From the NCBI GenBank assembly GCA_948567375.1, contig OX419761.1, forward strand, positions 59,991,089 to 60,055,088: 64,000 nucleotides of DNA, written 5' to 3'. The notes beneath the pieces were generated by a model that saw only the letters and a list, made by a program, of their open reading frames with translations, made no database searches and was not told where the DNA came from. Positions 21,072-30,814 of the stretch are shown piece after piece. The DNA is from Lunularia cruciata. Taxonomy: Eukaryota; Streptophyta; Marchantiopsida; Lunulariales; Lunulariaceae. Made by a program: the position numbers and the translations under genes. Position 1 is the first letter of the stretch. Each line of letters starts with the position of its first letter.

Positions 21072-22540
21072 TCAAAGATCACCTTTGGCTGGGACATAGA
21101 TTTGGTCCGCATGGAATAAGAGGCCTTCCTTGAAGGAGAAGGTGTTGTACTCCTTGTCGTGTGCTGTCAGACAATCGTGTACCATTTGGAAGAAGGGATC
21201 TTGTTGTAGAGCTAATTGAAACTCATTATGGACCTTAGGGTCAATGGACACCGTTGTAATTGCCACCATGATGAGAGGAAGATTCTTCAAATCAGGTCGT
21301 TGTGATAGAGCATCAGGGATGACATGGAACCAACCTGGTTTGTACTCAAATTTGATGTCAAACAATTGGAGTTGCTCTTCCCATCGATGATGCCGACTCT
21401 TTATGTGCTCCAAGTGTAAGGTCTGCAACAATGGCTTGTGATTAGTTTGCATGATCACTTGTTTCCCCAAGAGATAATGCCTCCATACCTTGGTGGCATA
21501 TACCATTGCAAGTTGTTCCCAATCTCAAGCAAAGTAATTTCTTTCAGCTATATTTAGTCGGCGAGACACAAAGGCAATAGGATGTAGTCCATCTGGAAAT
21601 TCTTGTTGCAACACAGCTCCAATTGCAAAGTTAGAAGCATCAAAATCAACCACACAAGGTAGTTGAGGATCATATGGTTGAAGAATAGGTCTCGAAGATA
21701 CCATATGCTTTAACTTCTAGAATGCTTCTTCATGCTTGGTGGTCCATTGGAAGCTCGAGTTCTTTCCCAAGAGGTCAGTCAATGGTGCAGCCACGTGAGC
21801 ATAATAGTGGATGAATTGTTGGTAAAAACTGGCAAATCCATTGAATGCTTGTACTTCTATAGCATCCTTTGGGGTAGGCAAATCAGTAATGGCCTTGATC
21901 TTCTCTTCTTCCATCTTGATCCCTTCTGATGAGATCTTATGACCCAAGAAGGTAACCTCCTTCTGCCAAAAAGCACACTTTGACTTCTTGTAGTAAAATT
22001 TCCATTGTCGTAGTCACCTTAGGACTTCTTGCACATGATTCATGTGTTCTGCCTTTGTCCTGCTATAGATTAAGATATCATCTAAGAACACCACCACGGA
22101 CCGATCCAATAGTCCATCCAACACCCGATGCATCTGATCCATGAAGATTGCTGGAGCATTAGTGAGTCCAAAAGGTAGAACTCTCCACTCAAAATGTCCA
22201 TACCTTGTGCAAAAAGCAATCTTTTGCACATCCTCTCCTTCAATAGGAATTTTCCAATAGCCGCTACGAAGATCCAACTTGGAAAAGTAGCGTGCTCCAC
22301 TTAGTTGATCAAGCAGGTCATCGATCTGAGGCAAGGGATATGCATTCTTCACGGTTTGCTTATTGAATCCACGATAATCAATACAGAAGCAAAGTCCTCC
22401 ATCCTTCTTCGGAACAAATAGTACCGGTGCTCCCCAAGGAGAGGTACTATGTCATATGAAATCCTTCTCCAACAAATCTATAAGTGTTGTTTGCAACTCC
22501 TCCAACTCCTTTGGTGAGAGCCGATAGATTGGTCTACTCA
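21072..22540 (-). pseudogene. pol: Reverse transcriptase and RNase H of copy A
   Basis: After a TGA at 22452-22454 the frame gives [45 protein letters not shown] and the catalytic [11 protein letters not shown] (near 22080). The thumb (IKMEEEKIKAITDLPTPKDA) and an RNase H domain follow ([10 protein letters not shown], then from 21506 MVYATKVWRHYLLGKQVIMQ with NHKPLLQTL, and IPDALSQRPD). Further stops lie near 21530 and 21717. RT copies the RNA and RNase H removes the template. All core blocks are recognisable but the copy cannot make an intact enzyme. Confidence 0.9.
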
Positions 22541-23347
22541 TTGGAGTACTCCCTGGCAATAACTCGATTTGAAGGGCATACCTTGATCGGAGGGTAATCT
22601 CTTTGGCAGATCGTCCGGAAACACATCTACAAATTCTTGAACTATCCGATCAACCATTGCTTGATGCGGCACTTGGCCCTCCTCAGATTGTTCTTGTGCA
22701 ATCGGCTTGATCCACACCGCAAATACAGACTTATCTTCCTCCAAAGCTTGCTCTATGGCTGCTTCATTAACAAACTTCCCTTCTAGGGACTCATCTCTCT
22801 TCCAAGCTTGCTCCATGGTTGCCTTCATGGCAAACTTCCCATCTTGGGACTCATCTCCCTTCCAGATTCGCTCTACGGCTACCTTCTCGACAAACTTCCC
22901 ACCTTGGGACTGACTATTCTTAGGTGTCTTACTCAGAGGTGCCAGACAACCTAATCGGAAATTCCTACCTTGGTGTTGTACTTGAATTTGACGTCGGGTC
23001 CAATCAAATTGAACCTTATGACGTTCAAGCCAAGGTAGACCCAGAATGATATCATAGTGTAGAGGTGCCACTACAAACCTCATACACTCCAAATACTCCT
23101 TCCCAATCTTGAAGGTAACAGGATGCAAGGTGCGGAATGTAGAACCCTTTCTACCATCCGCCATCATCAAACTACTCCCAATCACTGGCTTGATAGGAAT
23201 ACCCAATTCCTTTGCTACTTGCATAGACATGCAATTCTCTGAACTTCCAGAATCAACCAAAATTCTACAACCCCGATTAGATATCATACCTTGCATGTGA
23301 AGCAGACTTGCGTAGGTCGAGCCTTCAATCCCATTGGAACTAATCAA
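22538..23347 (-). pseudogene. pol: Protease and linker of copy A
   Basis: Open over about 270 residues. The retropepsin motif LVDSGSSENCMS lies near residue 31, followed by the flap/hydrophobic segments and DIILGLPWLERH. After the protease comes a linker made of three exact-length 20-residue repeats (22741-22920), then DRIVQEFVDVFPDDLPKRLP, which normally leads into RT. A single-base loss near 22569, judged against copy B, shifts the frame and ends the protein early (SSYCQGVLQ stop). The protease would mature the Gag-Pol polyprotein. Confidence 0.88.
22741..22920 (-). repeat. Three 60-bp in-frame tandem repeats in the protease-RT linker
   Basis: The plus-strand word CAAACTTCCC recurs at 22771, 22831 and 22891, exactly 60 bp apart. 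Translated on the minus strand the units have the form GKFxxKxxxExxWKxDES. Copy B has the same array at about 63447-63626. The repeat is therefore a property of the family. Confidence 0.85.
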
Positions 23348-23373
23348 GCTCCCAGTAGGCGGCTCGAAATCTC

Positions 23374-24243
23374 CTACTGGGATTCTTTGTTTCCCTGATC
23401 ATTCTGTTCCACAAACTCCATCTGGGCAACTTGTCGAGGTTGCTCATTCCTAAGTGGACATTCAGCAATGCGATGTCTAACTTGGCGACAATAAAAGCAA
23501 CCTCCATTTTGTCGTAATCTTTCTCTATCTGTTGTGCCAAGTGGTCTTTGTTGGATAACATCAATCTCCATTGGTACTGGTAGGCTTTGTGTAGGTCGAG
23601 GTCGAGACCAAGTTGTCGCAACCAAGGAATCAAAATGCTCAGCCAATTGCATGGCTTCTTCTACGTTTTGTGGCTCCCGCATGGTCACCTCCAATTTAGT
23701 TCGTGACTTCAATCCTCGCACAAATCGATCCAGAACTTCACATTCTTGGATATCTAGAATTTGCATGATGATATTCTGAAATTGTGTGATGTAGCTTCTC
23801 ACTGAGCCAATCTGCCTCAACTTTGCCAATTTATCTCGTGCGGCTCAGGTGGCATTTATAGTTTGAAATCGACCAAGTATTGCATCTATGAATGTCAAAG
23901 TCAGTGTAACAATTTGTTGTTCAGCTCTTTCTACTCGGAATCGCCACCAAAGTTTTGCCACACCATCCAATTGACTAGAAGCTAAGAGAATTTGTTTCCG
24001 CTTGTCTTGAAGATTGGTGGCTTCAAAGTAACGTTTGCAGTCAAACACAAAATTCTCCACTGTTCCTAGAAGATTCTTGCCTTCAAACACTTTGGGTTTC
24101 AGAAATCAAATGCAATCTTCTCCATCTCGAACTGGCGCTCTGTCTATCTGTTCTCGTCGTTGCAGGTCTCGTTCATCCAACAATCGAGTAAGATGCTCGA
24201 TTTGTTGTTGCATTGCAAGGATAACATCCTGTATTGCCGCCAT
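23374..24243 (-). pseudogene. gag: gag of copy A (capsid and zinc knuckle)
   Basis: Starts at ATG 24243 (MAAIQDVILAMQQQIEHLTR) with a coiled-coil-like N-terminus. It continues through a capsid-like domain (ENFVFDCKRYFEATNL, QLDGVAKLWWRF, GSVRSYITQFQNIIMQILDI) to a CCHC knuckle near 23490 (CFYCRQVRHRIAEC). The product would package the RNA in virus-like particles. Two in-frame TGA codons interrupt it, one near 24105 and one at 23845-23847; copy C has a TGA at the position of the second. The knuckle also has Arg where these motifs usually have Gly. The frame leads directly towards the protease. Confidence 0.85.
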
Positions 24244-24502
24244 CGCTACTACTCTATTCCACTACTCTCAATTTATCTAATTGATTAACACATAGATACA
24301 ACACCTCCACCGTTCTCCATAAGTTACAACTGGAAGTATCAAGGGTTCCTCTGACACGGTGATCATATGTAGAAAATCCTGCCCAAAGCGCGAGGTGATG
24401 AATTGTGTGAAACGATGCTTTGGTAATATCTGGACATGAAAGTCCCAATGGTTTGGCGGAAGTGGATTTGGTGGTCCATAAATTCCATCCATCCCATTCC
24501 TA

Positions 24503-24513
24503 CTCTGATACCA
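24503..24513 (-). other. Primer binding site for initiator-Met tRNA
   Basis: Minus-strand TGGTATCAGAG lies one base inside the 5' LTR. It is complementary to the 3' end of plant initiator methionine tRNA, the usual primer of plant LTR elements. Confidence 0.85.
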
Positions 24514-24514
24514 A

Positions 24515-24926
24515 TGTAAAAGACCAAATCCAAGGAGAGAAATAGGAGAATGGAAACTCACATTGGGACACTTGAATAAGGGAAAACTCCAAATGCCTAG
24601 CATGAGCTTTGGCTTTGGTATTTATAGGTAGCATACAAGGCCCTTGCAAAGCTTCTCAAGAAACTTCCTCAAGCCGCTTTCTTAGAGTGCAAGCCAAGTT
24701 AACTAGGAAGCTTCTCAAGAAGCTTCCTTCTAGAAGCCGCCTACTTGGCATGCAAGCTAAGCTAGTTGGAAGCTTCTAGAAGCTACTTACTTAAGGTGCA
24801 AGCTAAGCTAACCGGGAAGCTTCCCAAGAAGCTTCCTAGATACTTCCGGAATATTCTAGGCTAATTTGTCTTATGTGCCACTTCGTGAGCCTGACTAACT
24901 TCATCGCTAAACTCCATATTGTTACA
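24515..24926 (-). repeat. 5' LTR of copy A (412 bp)
   Basis: Plus-strand ends TGTAAAAGACCA and CTCCATATTGTTACA. It would drive transcription leftwards. The 14-bp deletion near 24783 shortens one heat-shock array from four pentamers to three (24768-24782). Confidence 0.95.
24619..24857 (-). promoter_or_regulatory. U3 promoter of copy A: TATA box plus heat-shock-element array
   Basis: On the minus strand, TATAAATA (24626-24619) follows a run of alternating nGAAn/nTTCn pentamers. Perfect contiguous trimers lie at 24843-24857 (cTTCc gGAAt aTTCt on the plus strand) and 24768-24782 (gGAAg cTTCt aGAAg). Two further GAA/TTC pairs separated by 2 bp lie near 24714-24735 and 24817-24838. Contiguous inverted GAA units are the binding sites of heat-shock factor trimers. 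The position 30-240 bp upstream of the TATA box fits an activator array. Heat induction itself is inferred. Confidence 0.7.
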
Positions 24927-24931
24927 TCCCT
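24927..24931. repeat. Target-site duplication of copy A (right)
   Basis: TCCCT, identical to 19318-19322. Confidence 0.92.
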
Positions 24932-25190
24932 AGTAGTAGTCAACTCTCAATAGTAGAAGTCCTCAAATCCTCAACCATCACCTCTTTATGAGATACAAGC
25001 TTGTCCAGCTCTACCATTGTCTAGGCTCTAGTCCTTTATATAATAATGAAGTGATTTTCCAGCTCAACAAGAGTATGCTCCCTCTCAAGCATAAGGTACT
25101 CCTTCTCCACTCAAGCAGTCTCCTTAGCTCATACCTTACTCTCTCTCTCTCTCTCTCTTAGCCCAAGTGGTGATGGCTTCCCATCAAACC
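24932..25190 (-). pseudogene. Coiled-coil coding relic at the insertion site of copy A
   Basis: The minus strand reads VEKEYLMLEREHTLVELENH, then MVELDKLVSHKEVMVEDLRT, typical of a charged coiled coil, with stops between. On the far side of copy A, 19322-19170 reads REMLDESSRDFEESKEMEIA in another frame. The element seems to have entered an already decaying coding sequence. A (CT)n run lies at 25138-25158. Protein identity unknown. Confidence 0.35.
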
Positions 25191-25269
25191 CTAATCATAC
25201 AATGTGTAGTGTAAATACCTCATGTCCTCTCACTACTCCACAATTCAAGACAAGGCACTCTAAAGGAAA

Positions 25270-26318
25270 ATAAAGGAACAACTCAAGGATGGTAAGTTGT
25301 ACATAAATAAATATCAATATTATGCAAAGGTCTCAACAAATAAAAATATGGAACAACTTTTTTTATGTAAGGTTGCATTCAATAATAAATTTGCTATGAC
25401 TAACTTAGGAGACATCAAATTCTTCTTGGGGATTATTATCAATTGAGATATATATTAAAGAATATTCACCTTAATTTAAGCTCAATATATACTTGCTATA
25501 CTAAAGAAATATGAGATGCTCACATGCCACTTGCTAGATCAAGCAATGGAGGCATGTACGCTTCTAGACCTCTTTGTCCCCATCCACCAAAGACAAGGCT
25601 AGTAAAATGAGGTTGATACCTTGCAAGAAAGTAGTAGGGAACCACATGTACTTGTCTATTGGCACCATGCTTGACATTAAATTCTCAATGTCCAAACTTA
25701 ATAAATTTATAGCCAACCTAGGGATTGTCAATCAGCAAGCAATGAAGAGGACTTTTTGGTGCTTAAAGGAACTAAAAAATATATGCTTGAGTTCAAAGAT
25801 GACTACAATGGTGATAGTGATATTGTCTATAATCACTAGTCAGATTCAAATTTTGCTAGGACCTACATCATAGAAAATCCTTATTTGGATACTACTTCCA
25901 ATAAAACAATGGATGATATCTTGGAGCGGCAAGAAACAAGAGATAGTAGCTTTATCTTTCGTAGATGCTAAATATACCAAAGATAAATATTCCATGTGGT
26001 AGAGGAAGTTGTATGGATATGCAAGCTCTCCTTGCTTGGCTACCAATGAAATGAACAAACTTCAATTTTGGTTGATAATGAGAGTTATAATCTTCAAGCA
26101 CAAATATTATAGATCAAACAAGAATGAAACACATTGATGTATTGTTTTGTTTTGTCCATGAACAAGGAGGTAAGTCAATAGCACTACATAATATCTCAAT
26201 AGAGGATAAAGTTGTTGATTGATTCACTAAAGCACTAGTGAGACCAAAATTCACATTATTCAGGTCCAAGCTTGGTATGTTGCTAAATTATGTATTCATG
26301 TAGTGATTTGAGAAGGAG
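25270..26318 (+). pseudogene. Ty1/copia pol relic (RT C-terminus and RNase H)
   Basis: The plus strand contains the copia RT block AMTNLGDIKFFLGI near 25395, KKYEML, then STKDKASKMRLIPCKKVVGN with MYLSIGTMLDIKFSMSKLNK at 25574-25720 and an RNase H/integration-tail segment ending VDCFTKALVRPKFTLFRSKL near 26270. This order and wording match Ty1/copia proteins. Frameshifts and stops are frequent. The 5' part (gag, protease, integrase, RT fingers) is absent. Confidence 0.85.
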
Positions 26319-26579
26319 TGTTAAACAAAAACCCACTACCTAGGTTGCCAAGTGAATTGTTAGCTATTGGATGAAATGATATAATATTCTAAGCTTAAAT
26401 ACAATGATCCAATCTTCAATCAATCTTTGCATTTGTCACATCAGATGCTACACAATATAGACTATATATAAAATGAAGAGTATATTTCATGCTCAAATAG
26501 ATTGGCAAACATAAGTTAGAAATATAAAAATATGAGTTTACTCTCTACAATGTGTGAGTTTTATCAATAATTAATTTCA
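26319..26579 (+). repeat. Putative 3' LTR of the copia relic
   Basis: Purine-rich GAGAAGGAG is followed by TGTTAAACAAAAACCC, the usual copia PPT/LTR junction. A TATATATAAAATGAAG promoter-like sequence lies near 26465 and a possible end TTAATTTCA at 26579. There is no second LTR to confirm the right boundary. Confidence 0.5.
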
Positions 26580-28080
26580 TTTTTGGTGGTATGCTTGCAT
26601 TGTCTTGTAACCATGTCTACTATCCGATTAGCACTTTGACAACTTTAACAAGAACTAGTCTTGATGCAAATCCAATTCAACATAAGAAATACTACATGAT
26701 CATCTTCAAAGCTAGATGTTATGATTTGCTTTGGTTATATAATCTTGAAGATTAAATACGTGTTTTTGATGTATAAGTTGATTTTTAATTTTACATAGTT
26801 TTGCAACTAATAGAGCATCTATATGATTTAAAGAAGATGAAGTCCCTCAATTCAGTGCATTGACACTTGTATAACAAAAATGATCTGGTTTGATCTTTCT
26901 ACATTTTTGCATACCTCTTGATGAAATTATGAATTTATATTAGGCTTGGATTATAGTATTAACTTGTATATTTCATGCTTGTTGCTTGTGTTTGGTCTAG
27001 ATGGATAAAGTGCTTGTATTAGTTTATACAATAGATATCTTTTCTTTTCTATTCTTAACTTCCATTGGACCAAGTTCTCAAAAGGTCTCTAATTACCATG
27101 TAAAGGATTCCAAATGGCTGTATATTTATTTTTCATTGCTCCACTTCAATGTTCATCAATGACATAGTATTATTCAATTTGAGATAAGAATGGTAGCTAA
27201 TATACATTTGTAAAGTGTGGTGAATACTTCTTTTGGGAGATGAAAATTCCCTATGTTATTTAATGTGAGATGGAAACTCCATGCAATAAGCTATTCTCTT
27301 GGCTTGTACTATGGTTGATGAATTTTTTAGATCCTTATAATGCTTAAATTGATCATAAATTTGATATAAAAGGATATGAATATTCCATTTCAAATCTTAT
27401 TTTCATGCAAAGAATAAGGATAAGGATATACAAAGTATATCCTTAAGATTTCTTTTTAGGATCTTATCATATTCAACAGTTTTTTTATATAATATCTGCA
27501 CTTAGATTTTCTGAATTATTTATTGAAGAATCATGTAAATTAAAATCAATATATTCTTCCATCTTTATTTTTTTTAATAGATGTGAATGAGCTATTTTCT
27601 CTAATGATCCTTTACAAATATTTTTCAAAAGTTCTTCTCACTTTATTTTTTCACTTTATACCTTATAACATCGGTCTATTTAAATTATTGTACTCAATGA
27701 GTTATAAGAAGTATATTAAAACTCTTTTCAACCTTTAATGTTTTTAGTGAGTTATTTACGACTTTGAAATAGAGAATCATAATGAGTTTGATAATTGGTA
27801 TGTACTCTTAAACATTTCAAATAAGAAAAATTATAGGAACTATAACTAGAGAAATAATTATTAGTAAAATAAGTTAAAGCAATCCTATCATTGTGGTGAG
27901 TCAATGTCAGCCAAATGCTAGAAAATTCAGTAACAACAAGTAATTCCCTCCATAATACAAGTCAGAAATGACTAGAAGGAAAGGGAAATGTGGCTATGTT
28001 GCAGTTTGTTTATTATTCCCTAGTTAACCTCTTGGTCAAGACTTACTCCGAAAAGAATTTAGTGTTACCATCTATGGCAC
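26580..28080. other. AT-rich anonymous DNA
   Basis: No open frame of note, no domain and no repeat shared with the rest of the window. Confidence 0.55.
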
Positions 28081-28136
28081 ACTACAGAAAAGGAAAAACT
28101 AAAGATCACTTTTGCTACAAATAAGTTCTAAATTAA

Positions 28137-28174
28137 TCTTTGGAGTGAAGTGGTGATTCACTTCACTCCAAAGA
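28137..28174. repeat. Perfect 16-bp hairpin, 6-nt loop
   Basis: Arms TCTTTGGAGTGAAGTG (28137-28152) and CACTTCACTCCAAAGA (28159-28174) are exact reverse complements around GTGATT. It lies alone between AT-rich DNA and a coding relic. Confidence 0.8.
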
Positions 28175-28329
28175 CTTTAACTTTGAAAGTTTCATGCTAC
28201 TCTTCTCCAAAGACACTACTCCAAAATCATCTTTGCACTGGCTGGCTGTCTTTGCCTTTTGATTTTGTGGTTCTCTCAATGCTCCAAATCAATGTGCTGA
28301 GGAGCACAAATTGCAACTTCCACTCATAA

Positions 28330-29760
28330 TTTTTGCTTTTGTTGCCTTCCCTTTAGCTTCTCCTTTCTATATCCCTAAAATTTAATCTTGGGCTTCCTCC
28401 AACTGCTTGATGGCCTTTAACTTCTCTTCCTCTAAGTGTTGGTTCAAGATTCCTACTTCTTTCTTCATCTCCTTCAACATATGGGGTTGATCCACTTCCC
28501 TCTCTTCTTTCTCTTTCTTTAGCTTTTTGGACAAGTGCTCCAATTAGATGGCCACCTTCTTGCAACCCTTGGCTATCAATATTTCTGAAGTTACTAACAA
28601 AATCTTGGAAGTCTCTAATTCTCTACAAATGCTTACTATCTCTTCATCTTTGGCCTTTAATTGGTCTTTGTACCCAAGCTCCTTCTATTTCTACTTGAGT
28701 TGGAGTGCACTCAATTTCCCTTGCAATAGACCTCAATTCTCCCTTACAAAAATAAGAAGTTGCAAGGAATGCATTCTACCTCTTCATCTGAAAGTTTTTC
28801 TTCTCAAGTGCATTTACTCTTTTACCTCTTCCTTGTACAAGTTGCACACCTTGGCCATCTCTTCCTTTGTCTTCCAAGCATAGATCTCCTTGTGCATCTT
28901 GCACATCAAAGTGATGTAGTCCACCACATCATAACGTCTTCTTGGTATTGGGGTAGTAAGAGCTCCATAAATTGAGTGTATGATAAAGTGCACTCCTTTC
29001 TTTATTGGTACTCAAGTCACTTGGGCGGATTCTTCTCCTACTTCAGCCTGCACTTCCGTTGAAAGGTCTTTGCCTTCTCCCTTTACTTCAACTTTTACTT
29101 TTGCGTCTACTTCTGGCCAATGGTCTTTGGCTTCTTTTTAAACTTTGGCCAAAGTTATTCTTCTTCTTGGTCTTTGGTGTTCATCTACTCTTTTTATTAA
29201 ACACCCACTTCTTGGTTGGGGCTTAAAGGTTCTTGGTGTAATATCTCCTCTTGTTCTTTTTCTTGGCCCTCTTGGTCTTCATTGGCTTTGGATTTGGAGC
29301 TGATTGAGCATCTTTGTATTGCTCTTCTTCCTCTACTCCTACTACATACGTCTAAAAAGAAAATTATTTTTCTTTTACTTCTTCTTCTTGGTGCTCTTCT
29401 TTGGAGTTTATAACTTCCTCTTCCAAAGATACCTCTATGACTTGAGGATTCTTCCTTATCTCTTGGTTTGTGTTGGAGACTTTGTTGTAGGTGTCTTCTT
29501 CTTCTTTGTCTTGGTGGTGGCACCTTCTTCATCCACTAGTATGAATTCTCCAATCGATGCATACACTGTATCTACTTCTTGATACTTCTTGATCATGGAC
29601 CTCCCTTCAAATTGCAAGGCAAAGTATCCTACTAGGTGAAAATGGCTAAGGAACTTCTTGTGCTTGTCCCTTGATAAAAGATTTAGCCCCATATAGAAAT
29701 GTATTGCAAGGGAGGCCAAGTAAGTTGCTCTATTTTCTTCCTTGAATTCCCCATGCAAAC
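28330..29760 (-). pseudogene. Relic of a lysine-rich, coiled-coil protein
   Basis: From 29758 the minus strand is open for 100 residues: MHGEFKEENRATYLASLAIH, HFHLVGYFALQFEGRSM, VYASIGEFILVDEEGATTKT, then a Lys/Thr-rich stretch. Downstream, after many breaks, short pieces read EMKKEVGILNQHLEEEKLKA (about 28440-28490) and AWKTKEEMAKVCNLYKEE (near 28870). The layout (globular N-terminus, basic low-complexity region, long coiled coil) could be a retroelement gag or an unknown host protein. Plus-strand open frames here (Leu/Ser-rich) are its shadow. Confidence 0.4.
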
Positions 29761-29930
29761 TCCTTGCCTAGAAGTAAAACATGTTCACCTAGTTGACAAG
29801 TTCTCCTTGGTAAATGTACTCAAAGAAGATGGCTTAGCTGTTGGTAAGATAAGTCGTTGACTTATGCATGAACAACTTCATAATTGCTTCTATGATTGCT
29901 CTTTGGGATGGGTCTTTGTAACTGCACTAT

Positions 29931-30035
29931 TGTGCATATATACATCACTTCACAACATACATCATTGTAAACATCATACACTATAGAAGAACAACTCACA
30001 CATAAGACAATACATGAACTCTAAAGTGCTACAAT
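29931..30035. repeat. Direct repeat, copy 1
   Basis: The segment with ATACATCACTTCACAACATA and ACACTATAGAAGAACAACTC is repeated with substitutions at about 30451-30555, an offset of about 520 bp. It may be an LTR fragment or an old local duplication. Confidence 0.6.
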
Positions 30036-30450
30036 AATCAGTTCTTTTTCAACTCAAATCACACTCAAATTGATCATTCACTCAACACTCTCCCAATAAT
30101 TGGGCATTGATTAAAGTCAAGCCACACCTACTCTAACTAAGAGACTCCAAGTGACACTTGTTGGCCTCTAACCACCATAGCTAGGAACTCAAAGGCTCCA
30201 CATCAAAGGAGTGAGCACTCTAGAGCTGCACTTCAAAGGTATACACCTTTGCTTGACCTAGGTCTCAAACCTTAACAACACCATTGATGGCACATCCAAC
30301 AATGCAAATAGTGAGTCCCACCATGTGATCAATAGCCTTAACATGAAATCAAACAGTCAACAACTAGTTCATGAGTAACTACCAAAGTGCTTATGACTAT
30401 TAACACTACTACTCCAATGTCTGAGCAATCTAGCTTTAACACCACAAATA

Positions 30451-30555
30451 TCATGATTGTATATATAAATCACTACACAACATATATCATTGTTAACATT
30501 ATATACTATAGAAGCACAACTTACACATAAGGTATACATAAATCTAAAGTGCCAC
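30451..30555. repeat. Direct repeat, copy 2
   Basis: Diverged copy of 29931-30035 (AAATCACTACACAACATATA, ATACTATAGAAGCACAACTT). It lies just beyond the 3' end of gypsy copy E. Confidence 0.6.
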
Positions 30556-30814
30556 AATCTCTCCCTAGCTGGCGGTTAGGTCCCTCTTACTCCAATGGCC
30601 ATTTACTCCAAGTATATGGTCTACCATATGGTGGGCAAAGATCAAGAGGCTGGGTGCTATTGAGCCCTATTGTTAGTTACTTGTATGCAATCTATACCAT
30701 ATAAAGGGTGAACTAGCCATAGGTCAAGTACATCTAGGACATAACCATTATTCTTGAGGAACCACCATGAAAGGAGGAGTCAAACATGCCATATACCATC
30801 CTCTTGAAAAACTA

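Larger units (their letters stand above)
19323..24926 (-). mobile_element. Full-length Ty3/gypsy chromovirus, copy A
   Basis: A complete 5.6-kb element read on the minus strand. It has a 5' LTR (24515-24926), an initiator-Met PBS (24503-24513), gag, protease, RT, RNase H, integrase, chromodomain, PPT (19749-19757) and a 3' LTR (19323-19748). It is flanked by the exact 5-bp duplication TCCCT (19318-19322, 24927-24931). The domain order, with integrase after RNase H and a C-terminal chromodomain, defines a chromovirus. The LTRs differ at about 17 of 412 aligned sites, all transitions, plus one 14-bp deletion. Stops in gag and pol, a 1-bp loss near 22569 and lost integrase zinc ligands make it non-autonomous now. 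Confidence 0.95.

Noticed and set aside
19323..24926. Copy A as a currently active autonomous element
   Set aside because: Stops in gag and pol, a frameshift after the linker repeats and lost integrase zinc ligands.
24932..25190. Uninterrupted frame across the empty site of copy A
   Set aside because: Coding-like DNA exists on both sides, but the frames do not match across the junction and stops intervene.
29005..29226. Leu-rich plus-strand frame resembling membrane segments
   Set aside because: It is complementary to the Lys/Glu-rich coiled-coil relic; polar codons read backwards give Leu/Phe.
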